Source of the DNA: Silanimonas sp.
Lineage (GTDB): Bacteria > Pseudomonadota > Gammaproteobacteria > Xanthomonadales > Xanthomonadaceae
Length of the DNA stretch: 64,000 nt
Assembly: GCA_026005095.1 (NCBI GenBank)
Contig: BPKK01000008.1
Span: 1-64,000, forward strand
Direction: 5' to 3'
Shown: positions 56,778-64,000 of the stretch, in pieces
How the letters are laid out: every line of letters starts with the position of its first letter
How positions within the stretch are numbered: position 1 is the first letter of the stretch
Program-made: the position numbers and the translations under genes
The notes under the pieces: model-generated
What the model saw: the letters and a program-made list of their open reading frames with translations, nothing else
Database searches by the model: none
Told to the model about the DNA's origin: nothing

Positions 56778-57865
56778 GCTTCGCCCCGATTCCCGAGATC
56801 CTCGAGGACCTGCGCGCCGGCAGGATGGTGGTCATCGTCGACGACGAGGACCGCGAGAACGAAGGCGACCTCATCATGGCCGCCGAGCTGGTGCGGCCTT
56901 CCGACATCAACTTCATGGTCACGCACGCGCGTGGCCTCGTCTGCCTCTCGCTGACCCGCGAGCGCTGCCGCCAGCTGGGCCTGGGGCCGATGGTGAGCAG
57001 CAACACCTCGCCGCACCACACCAACTTCACGGTCAGCATCGAGGCCGCGGAGGGCGTGACCACCGGCATCAGCGCCTACGACCGCGCCCACACCATCCGC
57101 ACCGCGGTGCGTCCCGATGCCCGGCCCGAGCACCTCTCGCAGCCCGGGCACATCTTCCCGCTGATGGCCCAGCCAGGCGGCGTGCTGACGCGCGCCGGCC
57201 ATACCGAGGCGGCCTGCGACCTCGCCCTGCTGGCGGGCCTGGAGCCGGCCGGCGTGCTGGTGGAGATCCTCAATCCCGATGGCTCGATGGCGCGCCGCCC
57301 CGAGCTGGAGGTGTTCGCCCGCGAGCACGGCCTCAAGATCGGCTCGATCGAGGACCTGATCCGCTACCGTCTCGCCACCGAGCACACCGTCGAGCGGGTG
57401 GACGAGCGCCCGATCGAGACGGCGCACGGCCCGTTCCGCCTGCTCACCTACCGCGACCGGCTGAGCCGCGAGCTGCATTTCGCCCTGGTGCGCGGCAGCC
57501 CTTCGGGCGAGCGCCCGACCCTGGTGCGGGTACACGTGAAGAACGTGCTCGCCGACGTGCTGCAGTGGCAGCGCCCGGACTTCGGCGGTTCGGCCTCTGA
57601 TGCCCTGGCGCGGATCGCCGCCGAGGGCGAGGGCGTGCTGGTGGTGCTGGCCGATGCCGTGGGCCCGGACGCCCTGCTGGCGCGCATCACCGAGCAGCCC
57701 GAGGCCCCGGCCGGCCGGGTGCAGGAGTGGCGGCGCAATGGCGCCGGCTCGCAGATCCTCGCCGACCTCGGCCTGCGCCACCTGCGGGTGCTGGGCACGC
57801 CGCGCAAGCAGATCGGGCTCGGCGGCTACGGCCTCGACGTGCTCGAGTACCTGCCCCTGCGCTGA
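56774..57865 (+). CDS. ribBA: 3,4-dihydroxy-2-butanone-4-phosphate synthase with degenerate GTP cyclohydrolase II domain
   Basis: The N-terminal RibB domain (about 1-200) is intact, with DDEDRENEGDL (acidic metal loop), RAGHTEAACDLA and DGSMARRPEL. The C-terminal part (about 205-363) has the RibA fold but lacks its zinc cysteines: the segment aligned with SECLTGDVFGSLRCDCG reads VKNVLADVLQWQRPDFG. Only the DHBP synthase reaction is expected. A separate GTP cyclohydrolase II should exist elsewhere in the genome. Confidence 0.93.
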   Translation: MSFAPIPEILEDLRAGRMVVIVDDEDRENEGDLIMAAELVRPSDINFMVTHARGLVCLSLTRERCRQLGLGPMVSSNTSPHHTNFTVSIEAAEGVTTGISAYDRAHTIRTAVRPDARPEHLSQPGHIFPLMAQPGGVLTRAGHTEAACDLALLAGLEPAGVLVEILNPDGSMARRPELEVFAREHGLKIGSIEDLIRYRLATEHTVERVDERPIETAHGPFRLLTYRDRLSRELHFALVRGSPSGERPTLVRVHVKNVLADVLQWQRPDFGGSASDALARIAAEGEGVLVVLADAVGPDALLARITEQPEAPAGRVQEWRRNGAGSQILADLGLRHLRVLGTPRKQIGLGGYGLDVLEYLPLR

Positions 57866-57895
57866 GCCGGGCAGGCGGGGGGACGGCCGAGGGCG

Positions 57896-57901
57896 TACAC
57901 T
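57896..57901 (+). promoter_or_regulatory. -10-like TACACT before ribH
   Basis: TACACT lies 27 nt before the ribH ATG in the 63-bp ribBA-ribH gap and could start a ribH-nusB-thiL-pgpA transcript. Confidence 0.35.
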
Positions 57902-57928
57902 GTCGGGCCGTTTCCCTGCCACGACGCC

Positions 57929-58408
57929 ATGCCCCGATTCGAAGGCGACCTCCGGCCGCGCCCCACGGGCCAGTACGCCATCGTCGCCAGCCGCTGGAAC
58001 CCGAAGATCACCGATGCCCTCGTCGAGGGCGCGCGCCAGGCCCTGCTCGCCCACGGGGTGGAGGAGGGACGGGTCGAGGTGGTGCGGGTGCCCGGGGCCT
58101 GGGAGATTCCGCCGGTGGCCGCGGCCATCGCCGCCAGCGGCCGGGCCGCGGCGATCATCGCTCTTGGCTGCGTGGTGCGCGGGGATACCCGGCACTACGA
58201 GCAGGTGGCCGATGGCTGCAGCCAGGCCCTGATGCGGCTGCAGCTCGATTTCCGTCTGCCGGTGGCCAACGGCGTGCTGGCGGTGGAGACCTATGCCGAT
58301 GCCGAGGCCCGCGCCGGCGGCCGCATGGGCAACAAGGGCGAGGAGGCGGCGCTGGCCGCCCTCGAGACGAGCGATCTTTTGACGCACTGGCAGAAGACCC
58401 ACGAATGA
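57929..58408 (+). CDS. ribH: 6,7-dimethyl-8-ribityllumazine synthase
   Basis: This 159-residue subunit of the penultimate riboflavin enzyme has [32 protein letters not shown] with the catalytic His, and [15 protein letters not shown] stands where many homologues have RGET or RGDT; both are normal. Its stop overlaps the nusB ATG as ATGA. Confidence 0.96.
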   Translation: MPRFEGDLRPRPTGQYAIVASRWNPKITDALVEGARQALLAHGVEEGRVEVVRVPGAWEIPPVAAAIAASGRAAAIIALGCVVRGDTRHYEQVADGCSQALMRLQLDFRLPVANGVLAVETYADAEARAGGRMGNKGEEAALAALETSDLLTHWQKTHE

Positions 58409-58863
58409 AGCCGATCCGCACCGATGGCATCGATCCTGCCGCGCGCTCCCGTGCGCGCCGCCGCGCCCTGCAGGCCCTGTACGCCTGGCAGATGGCGGGC
58501 ACCTCGATCCCGCAGGTCCTGCAGCAGTTCCAGCACGAGCAGGACATGGAAGTGGCCGATCTGGAGTACTTCGAGGCCCTGGTGAAGGGCGTGGCCGAGC
58601 ACCGGGCCCTGCTCGACGAGCGGCTTGCCGCCTTCCTCGACCGGCCGATCGAGCAGGTCGATCCGATCGAGCGCGCGGTGCTGCGCATCGCCGCCTTCGA
58701 ACTGCTGCACCGCCTCGACGTGCCTTACCGGGTGGTGCTCAACGAGGCCATCGAGACCGCCAAGCGCTTCGGCGCCGAGCATGGCCACACCTACGTCAAT
58801 GGCGTGCTCGACCGCGCCGCCGCCGCCTTCAGGCCGGCCGAGGCCGGGGCCGGCCGGCGCTGA
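58405..58863 (+). CDS. nusB: Transcription antitermination factor NusB
   Basis: NusB with NusE binds boxA RNA for rRNA antitermination. The 152-residue helical protein has the Arg-rich N-terminus [50 protein letters not shown] and [10 protein letters not shown] follow, all diagnostic. thiL starts 9 bp after its stop. Confidence 0.97.
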   Translation: MKPIRTDGIDPAARSRARRRALQALYAWQMAGTSIPQVLQQFQHEQDMEVADLEYFEALVKGVAEHRALLDERLAAFLDRPIEQVDPIERAVLRIAAFELLHRLDVPYRVVLNEAIETAKRFGAEHGHTYVNGVLDRAAAAFRPAEAGAGRR

Positions 58864-58872
58864 CGCCGCGCC

Positions 58873-59844
58873 ATGCCCGAGTTCAGCCTGATCGAGGCCT
58901 TCCGCCGCCGCGCCCTGGCGCGCGAGGACGTGCCGCTCGGCATCGGCGACGATGCCGCCCTGTTCGACCCGCCAGCGGGCGAGCGCCTGGCCCTCGCCGT
59001 CGATACCCTGGTGGAGGGCGTGCACTTCAACCGCGGCCTGCCGCCCGCCTCGATCGGCTGGAAGGCGCTGGCGGTGAACCTCTCCGACCTCGCCGCCATG
59101 GGCGCCACCCCGGCCCTGGCCCTGCTGGCCCTCACCCTGCCCGCCGAGGATCCCCGGTTCGTCGAGGAACTGGCCACTGGCTTTGCCGCCCTGGCCGACA
59201 GCCATCGCGTGGCCCTGGCCGGCGGCGATACCACCCGGGGGCCGCTTGCGCTGAGCGTCACCGTGGTCGGCCATGTGCCGAAGGACCTCGCCCTGCGCCG
59301 CAGCGGCGCGCGGCCGGGCGACGATGTCTGGGTGAGCGGCAGCCTCGGCGATGCCGCCGGGGCCCTGGCCCTGTGGAAGGCTGGCACGCCGATGCTGCGG
59401 GTCGGACCGCTGCGCCAGCGCCTCGACCGGCCGACGCCGCGGCTCGGCGCCGGGCAGGCCCTGCGCGGACTGGCCACCGCCTGCATCGACATCAGCGATG
59501 GCTTCCTTGCCGATCTCGGCCATCTGCTGGCCGCGAGCGGTGTCGGCGCGGAGGTGGAGGTCGAGGCCCTGCCGGCCTCCACCGACCTGCGCGAGGCCTT
59601 CCCCGACCCCGTCGCCCGCCGCGCCCTGCAGCTCAGCGGCGGCGACGACTACGAGCTGTGCTTCACCGCTCCGCCGAGCGAGCGTGCGGCGGTGGAGCGG
59701 CTCTCCGGCCGGCTTGCCCTGCCGCTTTCCCGGGTGGGACGCATCACCGCCGGGGCCAGCCTGCGGCTGCTCGATGCCGACGGCCTGCCCCTGCCGCTGC
59801 CGGAGCGCCGCGGCTACGTGCACTTCGCCGAGGACGGCGCGTGA
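58873..59844 (+). CDS. thiL: Thiamine-monophosphate kinase
   Basis: ThiL makes thiamine diphosphate from thiamine monophosphate. The 323-residue PurM-like fold shows GIGDDAALF, the metal site VDTLVEGVHF, NLSDLAAMGATP, GGDTTRG and DISDGFLADLGHL. The stop overlaps the pgpA GTG as GTGA. Confidence 0.96.
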   Translation: MPEFSLIEAFRRRALAREDVPLGIGDDAALFDPPAGERLALAVDTLVEGVHFNRGLPPASIGWKALAVNLSDLAAMGATPALALLALTLPAEDPRFVEELATGFAALADSHRVALAGGDTTRGPLALSVTVVGHVPKDLALRRSGARPGDDVWVSGSLGDAAGALALWKAGTPMLRVGPLRQRLDRPTPRLGAGQALRGLATACIDISDGFLADLGHLLAASGVGAEVEVEALPASTDLREAFPDPVARRALQLSGGDDYELCFTAPPSERAAVERLSGRLALPLSRVGRITAGASLRLLDADGLPLPLPERRGYVHFAEDGA

Positions 59845-60347
59845 GCCTGCTTCCCGCGGGCACGCGCCGGCGGCTGATGCGCGATCCGCGCGGCTGGCTC
59901 GCCGCCGGCTTCGGCGCCGGCTTCTCGCCGCGCATGCCGGGCACCATGGGCTCGCTGGCGGCCATCCTGCCCTGGTGGGGCTGGCTGCACGCCCTGCCAC
60001 CGGCCGACTACGCCGGCTTCCTGCTGCTCGCCTTCGTGGTCGGCGTGCTCTCGGCGAACTGGGTGATCCGCCAGTGCCGGGTCGAGGACCCCTCGCTGGT
60101 GGTCTGGGACGAGTACCTCGGCATGTGGGTCGCGCTCTGGATGCTGCCGCGGGAATGGCCCTGGGTGCTGCTGGCCTTCGTCCTGTTCCGCCTGTTCGAC
60201 ATCTGGAAGCCCTGGCCGGTGCGCTGGGCCGACCGCCGCCTGAAGGGCGGCTTCGGCACCATGGTGGACGACCTGCTGGCGGGCCTGATGGCGCTGGCGG
60301 TGGTGCAGGGCCTGCTGGCGGCCTGGCCCCTGCTTGCGGTCCGCTGA
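59841..60347 (+). CDS. pgpA: Phosphatidylglycerophosphatase A
   Basis: This 168-residue inner-membrane enzyme removes phosphate from phosphatidylglycerophosphate. It has about four membrane segments and conserved FSPRMPGTMGSL, VVWDEYLGMW and DIWKPWPVRWAD. GTG 59841 is coupled to thiL. It ends 5 bp before the convergent yraN gene. Confidence 0.95.
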   Translation: MSLLPAGTRRRLMRDPRGWLAAGFGAGFSPRMPGTMGSLAAILPWWGWLHALPPADYAGFLLLAFVVGVLSANWVIRQCRVEDPSLVVWDEYLGMWVALWMLPREWPWVLLAFVLFRLFDIWKPWPVRWADRRLKGGFGTMVDDLLAGLMALAVVQGLLAAWPLLAVR

Positions 60348-60352
60348 GGCCT

Positions 60353-60736
60353 TCAGCCGAGCTCGTCGAGGGTGAAGGCGCCACGCCGCCAGTCGGCGGT
60401 GCCGGCGCCGTCGAAGCCCACCACGTCGAACCGGCAGTCGCGCCCGGCATGGTAGGGATGCCGCTGCAGGAAGGCGCTGGCGGCGAGCGCGCAGCGGCGG
60501 GCCTTGCCCCGGCCGATGCTGGCGAGCGCGCCACCGAAGGCCGCGTTGCCGCGCCGCCGCACCTCGACGAAGACCAGCACCTCGCCGTCGAGCATCACCA
60601 GGTCGAGCTCGCCCACCTTGTAGCGCACGTTGCGCGCCAGCGGGCGCAGGCCCTGCGCCATGAGCAGGGCGAGGGCGGCTGCTTCGGCGGCATCGCCCGC
60701 CCGTTGGGCAGCGGTGCGGGGGGCTCGCGCCTCCAT
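60353..60736 (-). CDS. yraN: YraN family (UPF0102) nuclease-like protein
   Basis: This 127-residue protein has the PD-(D/E)XK-like core: AAEAAALALLMAQG, GELDLVMLDGEVLVFVEVRRR and the C-terminal CRFDVVGFD. UPF0102 proteins resemble Holliday-junction resolvases but are of unproven function. It lies downstream of lpoA in the conserved rsmI/lpoA-yraN arrangement. Confidence 0.93.
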   Translation of the reverse strand: MEARAPRTAAQRAGDAAEAAALALLMAQGLRPLARNVRYKVGELDLVMLDGEVLVFVEVRRRGNAAFGGALASIGRGKARRCALAASAFLQRHPYHAGRDCRFDVVGFDGAGTADWRRGAFTLDELG

Positions 60737-60752
60737 GCGCCCGGGCTCCGGT

Positions 60753-62402
60753 TCAGGGCGTGCCGGATGCCGGTTCCACCGGCAGCAGGGCGCCGTCGGC
60801 GGCGCGGCGGGTCAGGCCGCCGCTGAACTCGGCCCAGGCCGGGCGGCGTTCGATCACCCCGGCGGCATCGAGGCCCAGTTCCCCCGTGGCCCCACGCAGC
60901 ACCGCGCCGCCCTGCAGGGCCTCGAGATGGGTGGCCACCTTCCAGGCGTCGTATCCGAAGGCGAACAGGCGCGCCGCGCCGCCGCGCGCGCTGGGCAGGC
61001 TGCGGGCCACGGCCTCGGCCTCGCCCGGGCCCACGAGGTCGCCGAGCAGCCAGGGCAGCTCGGGGTACTGCAGGCCGTCGAGCTCCCGATCCAGCCGCGG
61101 GTCGGCGCCCGACTGCACCAGCGAGGTGGCGACCACCGGCAGGGCGGCGAGGCCGGCGGCCTCGCGCTGCGGCATCAGGATGCGCACGGCGGGCGCGCGG
61201 GCGGCGATGAACAGGGCCTGGGCCTCGGCGGCGCGCGGGGCGAGCCGCCCCAGGGCCTCGGCGGCGGTGCCGCCCAGGGGGTCGATCGAGGCCTCGGCCA
61301 GCAGTTGCCCGCCTTCCGCCACGAAGCGTTCGCGGAAGCCGGCCAGCCCGCGCTGGGCACTGTCATCGGCCTCGACGATGGCGAGCGCGCGGCGGATGCC
61401 GCGCTCGAGCAGGCGCTGGGCCACGGCCGCCCCCTCGTCTTCCGGGGCGAGGGCGAAGCTGGCCCCGCCCGGCCCGCCGAGCGGGGTGCGGTTGAGCGCC
61501 ACCCAGCCGAGCCCATCGGCGGGCAGGGCGGCGAGCGCCGCCACTTCCTCGCGGCCGAGCGGGCCGAGCACCCGCTCGGCTCCCTGTTCCACGGCCCGGG
61601 CCCGGGCCTGGCGCGCGCCCTCGGCGCTGCCCCGGGTGTCGAGGAAGAGCAGGTGGGGCCGTGGTCGCTGTTCCGCGTAGTAGGCGGCAAGCAGGCCGTC
61701 GCGCACGGCGGCGCCGGCCGCCGCGAGCTCACCGCTCATGGGCAGCAGCACGGCAATGCGCCGGGGCGGGGCGTAGCCATCGGCAAAGGGCGGGATGGCC
61801 GGGGCCGGTGCGCTGGCGGGCCGCACCGCCTCGAGGCCGCGCCGCCGCAGTTCACGCTGCGCCAGCGGCAGCAGGGGATCGTCGGCGGCGAGGAAGCCCG
61901 CCTGCCGCGACAGGGCCGCGTCCGGTACGGCCTTGAGCTGGCGCTCGGCATCGCGCAGGGCACGGGCGCGGGCTTCGCCCTCGAGGTAGGCCGCGCGCTC
62001 CGCCAGCGCCGCGGCCATGCCGAAGCGGTCGCCGCTGGCCGCCAGCGCCCGGGCGCGCAGGCCGAGCCAGTCGGCGCGCCGCTCCTGCGGCACGGTCCGC
62101 GGGTCCTGCTGCAACAGGGCCAGCGCCTCGGCGCCGCGGCCCTCGGCCAGCGCCAGTTCCGCCGCGAGCAGGTCGTAGCGCAGCTGCGCCGGGGCCTCGA
62201 GGCGCCGCCGCGGCAGTTCGGCCAGCGCGCCGCGTGCCGCGGCGAGGTCGCCGGCCTGCAGCGCGCGCTCCGCCCGTGCGAAGCGGTCGGCCGCCTCCTC
62301 GGGCCGCACGCCAGGAGCGCCGGCACAGGCCGCCAGGCCAAGGGCGAGGACGAGCGGCAGCAGGAGCGGGGAGGCGGAGCGTCGGGCCGGGCGGATCGCC
62401 AT
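60753..62402 (-). CDS. lpoA: LpoA/LppC-type outer-membrane lipoprotein (PBP activator)
   Basis: This 549-residue lipoprotein has signal LVLALGLAAC. An N-terminal TPR-like helical domain (about 30-200) and a C-terminal periplasmic-binding-protein-like domain follow (about 215-549, with [27 protein letters not shown]). In E. coli LpoA activates penicillin-binding protein 1A from the outer membrane. The start at 62402 was chosen because it gives the lipobox. It is divergent from rsmI, as in other gammaproteobacteria. Confidence 0.92.
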   Translation of the reverse strand: MAIRPARRSASPLLLPLVLALGLAACAGAPGVRPEEAADRFARAERALQAGDLAAARGALAELPRRRLEAPAQLRYDLLAAELALAEGRGAEALALLQQDPRTVPQERRADWLGLRARALAASGDRFGMAAALAERAAYLEGEARARALRDAERQLKAVPDAALSRQAGFLAADDPLLPLAQRELRRRGLEAVRPASAPAPAIPPFADGYAPPRRIAVLLPMSGELAAAGAAVRDGLLAAYYAEQRPRPHLLFLDTRGSAEGARQARARAVEQGAERVLGPLGREEVAALAALPADGLGWVALNRTPLGGPGGASFALAPEDEGAAVAQRLLERGIRRALAIVEADDSAQRGLAGFRERFVAEGGQLLAEASIDPLGGTAAEALGRLAPRAAEAQALFIAARAPAVRILMPQREAAGLAALPVVATSLVQSGADPRLDRELDGLQYPELPWLLGDLVGPGEAEAVARSLPSARGGAARLFAFGYDAWKVATHLEALQGGAVLRGATGELGLDAAGVIERRPAWAEFSGGLTRRAADGALLPVEPASGTP

Positions 62403-62431
62403 GCGGGATGTCTCGGGGGCTGGGGTCTGGA

Positions 62432-62437
62432 ATGATA
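62432..62437 (-). promoter_or_regulatory. -10-like TATCAT of lpoA
   Basis: In the 55-bp gap between divergent lpoA and rsmI, minus-strand TATCAT lies 29 nt before the lpoA ATG. The rsmI ATG has its own ribosome site GGGAGG. Confidence 0.3.
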
Positions 62438-62457
62438 CGTGCCGCCGGGAGGACACG

Positions 62458-63288
62458 ATGTCGGAAATCGCCAGAGGAACGCTGTACGTCGTTGCCACGC
62501 CGATCGGCAATCTCGACGATCTCACGCCCCGCGCCCGCGGGGTGCTGGCGGCGGTGGATGCGATTGCCGCCGAGGACACCCGGAACACCGCGGTGCTGCT
62601 CTCGCAGTTCGGCCTGCGCACGCCGCTCGTGGCAGTGCACGACCACAACGAGGGTGAGGTGGCGGCCCGGCTGGTGGAACGCCTGCAGGGCGGCGGGACC
62701 CTGGCCCTGGTTTCCGACGCCGGCACCCCGCTGGTTTCCGATCCCGGCTACCGGCTGGTGCGGGCGGTGCGCGAGGCCGGTCTGCCGGTGGTGCCAGTGC
62801 CCGGCGCCTGCGCCGCCATCACCGCGCTCAGCGTGGCCGGCATCCCCAGCGACCGGTTCTGCTTCGAGGGTTTCCTGCCGGCGAAGGCGGGCGCGCGCCG
62901 CGAGCGCCTCACCGCTCTCGCTGCCGAACCGCGCACCCTGGTGTTCTACGAGAGCGCCCACCGCATCGAGGCCATGCTGGCGGATGCCGTCGCGGCCTTC
63001 GGCGCCGGGCGCGAGGCCATGCTGGGTCGCGAGCTCACCAAGCGTTTCGAGACCCTGCTCGGGCCGACGCTGGGCACGATTGCTGCAGCGGTGGCGGTCG
63101 ATGCCAACCAGCGCCGGGGCGAGTTCGTGCTGGTGGTGCGCGGCAGTGAAGACGACGAGGCGGCCCAGCTTGCCGAGGGCCGGCGCCTGTATGCCGCGCT
63201 TTCGGCGCATCTCAAGCCCTCGGTGGCGGCGAAGCTCGCCGCGGAGCTGAGCGGAGCGCCGCGCAAGGCGCTTTACGGCGGGGAGTGA
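62458..63288 (+). CDS. rsmI: 16S rRNA (cytidine(1402)-2'-O)-methyltransferase
   Basis: RsmI methylates the ribose of C1402 in 16S rRNA. The 276-residue tetrapyrrole-methylase-fold protein has TLYVVATPIGNLDDLTPRA, AEDTRNTAVLL, LVSDAGTPLVSDPGYRLVRA and PSDRFCFEGFLP-like text. FYESAHRIEAML also fits the family. ATG 62458 follows a GGGAGG ribosome site. Confidence 0.96.
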   Translation: MSEIARGTLYVVATPIGNLDDLTPRARGVLAAVDAIAAEDTRNTAVLLSQFGLRTPLVAVHDHNEGEVAARLVERLQGGGTLALVSDAGTPLVSDPGYRLVRAVREAGLPVVPVPGACAAITALSVAGIPSDRFCFEGFLPAKAGARRERLTALAAEPRTLVFYESAHRIEAMLADAVAAFGAGREAMLGRELTKRFETLLGPTLGTIAAAVAVDANQRRGEFVLVVRGSEDDEAAQLAEGRRLYAALSAHLKPSVAAKLAAELSGAPRKALYGGE

Positions 63289-63350
63289 GCGCACGAGCCG
63301 AGGCAGAAGTGCCCCGACCAAGGGAAGAGCGAAATGCCGCGCCCGACAGC
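63289..63350. repeat. Dispersed intergenic repeat, copy C (rsmI-rnpB gap)
   Basis: Read on the minus strand this segment contains GCGGCATTTCGCTCTTCCCT followed by TGGTCGGGGCA. It matches copy A at about 9240-9275 with one difference in 31 bases. It lies between rsmI and the RNase P RNA promoter. Confidence 0.55.
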
Positions 63351-63389
63351 CAACCGTGTCCGGTTCATCCGCCACCCCGCCGCGGCGCG

Positions 63390-63395
63390 TACACT
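63390..63395 (+). promoter_or_regulatory. -10 TACACT of rnpB
   Basis: TACACT ends about 9 nt before the predicted 5' end of the RNase P RNA, the distance expected for a -10 element. A -35 is not obvious. Confidence 0.55.
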
Positions 63396-63402
63396 GGCGG
63401 CG

Positions 63403-63772
63403 ACGGAGTCGGCCAGGCAGTCGCGTCGGGAGCAATCCCGCCGAGGAAAGTCCGGGCTCCACAGGGCAGGGTGCCAGGTAACGCCTGGGCGGCGCGAGCC
63501 GACGGAAAGTGCAACAGAGAACAGACCGCCGAACGGCCCGCGAGGGTGCGTGGCAAGGGTGAAACGGTGGGGTAAGAGCCCACCGCCCGCGGGGCCAACG
63601 CCGCGGGGCACGGCAAACCCCACCCGGAGCAAGACCAAATAGGGGTGCAATGGGCCGGCCCGGCCTGCACCCGGGTAGGTTGCTTGAGCGCCACCGCGAG
63701 GTGTCGCCGAGAGGAATGGCTGCCAGCGGCCGCAAGACCGCCTACAGAACCCGGCTTATCGGCCGGCTCCGT
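63403..63772 (+). ncRNA. rnpB: RNase P RNA (type A)
   Basis: This catalytic RNA of RNase P matures tRNA 5' ends. It has the conserved segments in order: GGAAAGTCCGGGCTCC, CAGGGTGCCAGGTAACGCC, GTGCAACAGAGA and GTAAGAGCCCACCGC. ACGGCAAACCCCACCCGGAG, CAAATAGGGG and ACAGAACCCGGCTTATCGG follow. The terminal P1 stem pairs GGAGTCGGCC (63405) with GGCCGGCTCC (to 63770). Length (about 370 nt) and order fit the bacterial A type. Ends are approximate. Confidence 0.97.
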
Positions 63773-64000
63773 CACCTCCTCCCCCACTGTCCCCGGGGTT
63801 TGCCGGGCGGCGGGCCCGTGCCCGCCCGGCTGCCGCTCTCCCTCCCCCAGGCCGCCGCCTTGCCGCTTCCCTGCCGCGCTCCGGCGGCCCGATGACCGTG
63901 CCGTGCCGGCGGCCACGGGCCAAGCGTCGGGCCGGTCACGTTTCCCGTGAAAACAAGGCCTGTGGATAAACACTTAAAGTGATACTTGAAGTGTTGGCTA
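63773..64000 (+). promoter_or_regulatory. Non-coding region after rnpB, probably upstream of mraZ
   Basis: No gene is seen. A GC-rich hairpin (GCCGGGCG ... CGCCCGGC, about 63802-63830) could end rnpB. The last 60 bases drop sharply in GC and contain CCTGTGGATAA. They also hold an inverted repeat AACACTT ... AAGTGTT (about 63969-63996) enclosing the palindrome CACTTAAAGTG. In xanthomonads the mraZ-led division cluster follows rnpB, so this is probably its control region; the gene itself is outside the window. Confidence 0.4.

Noticed and set aside
63285-63575. Short plus-strand frames over 63285-63642 and 63645-63950
   Set aside because: They run through the repeat and the RNase P RNA, whose conserved structure explains the sequence.

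Overview
This is a GC-rich (about 70%) stretch of a gammaproteobacterial chromosome, almost certainly from the Xanthomonadales/Lysobacterales (Xanthomonas, Lysobacter, Luteimonas relatives). The pointers are a Clp-type CRP homologue next to speD, coq7 and rplM-rpsI; a type II secretion cluster in the xps order E-F-G-H-I-J-K-L-M-N-D; a 6S RNA between zapA and the 5-formyl-THF cyclo-ligase gene; and the rsmI/lpoA/yraN and ribD-ribE-ribBA-ribH-nusB-thiL-pgpA strings. Nearly all of it is core genome. I see no transposase, integrase of a mobile element, phage gene or CRISPR array.

Layout. 1-4647: a c-type cytochrome, a small membrane J-protein, rpe, a minus-strand pair of small unknown genes, and a two-component system resembling the dedicated-sortase PdsR/PdsS type. 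4822-9176: trpE, trpG, a small exported protein, trpD and trpC. 9523-13056: clp, speD (frameshifted), coq7, rplM-rpsI and a tRNA-Gln(CUG). 13184-19253: a cNMP-binding/rhodanese protein with a perfect AQQQ repeat, then a minus-strand run: GGDEF-EAL protein, ZapB-like protein, zapA, 6S RNA, 5-FCL, EVE protein, rpiA. 19379-27931: ygfB-pepP, holC-pepA (pepA frameshifted), lptF-lptG, an RDD protein, xerD-dsbC. 28021-31872: purL.

32094-44297 is the type II secretion locus. gspE is separated from gspFGHIJKLMND by about 1.7 kb of visibly lower-GC DNA that carries two translationally coupled envelope-protein genes of unknown function, preceded by an 11-G tract inside a possible promoter. Only 20 bp after gspD begins a tightly overlapped six-gene unit (44318-49775): an O-antigen-type ABC exporter (Wzm/Wzt), two glycosyltransferases, a SAM methyltransferase and a PAS-GGDEF diguanylate cyclase. 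49793-53027 holds pyrF, ettA and an RcnB-like gene; 53137-60347 holds glyA, nrdR and the riboflavin/nusB/thiL/pgpA string; 60353-63288 holds yraN, lpoA and rsmI. The window closes with RNase P RNA and what looks like the regulatory region in front of the mraZ/dcw cluster.

Most genes are joined by ATGA or TGATG overlaps, so translational coupling is the rule. Recurrent -10 elements (TACACT, TAGACT, CATACT, TATACT) sit upstream of many units, and several lie only 6-8 nt before an ATG with no Shine-Dalgarno sequence, suggesting leaderless transcripts. The points I would look at first are the cassette and G-tract inside the secretion operon, the cyclase coupled to the glycan export operon, the mosaic intergenic repeat family, and the two single-base insertions that break speD and pepA in a similar sequence context.
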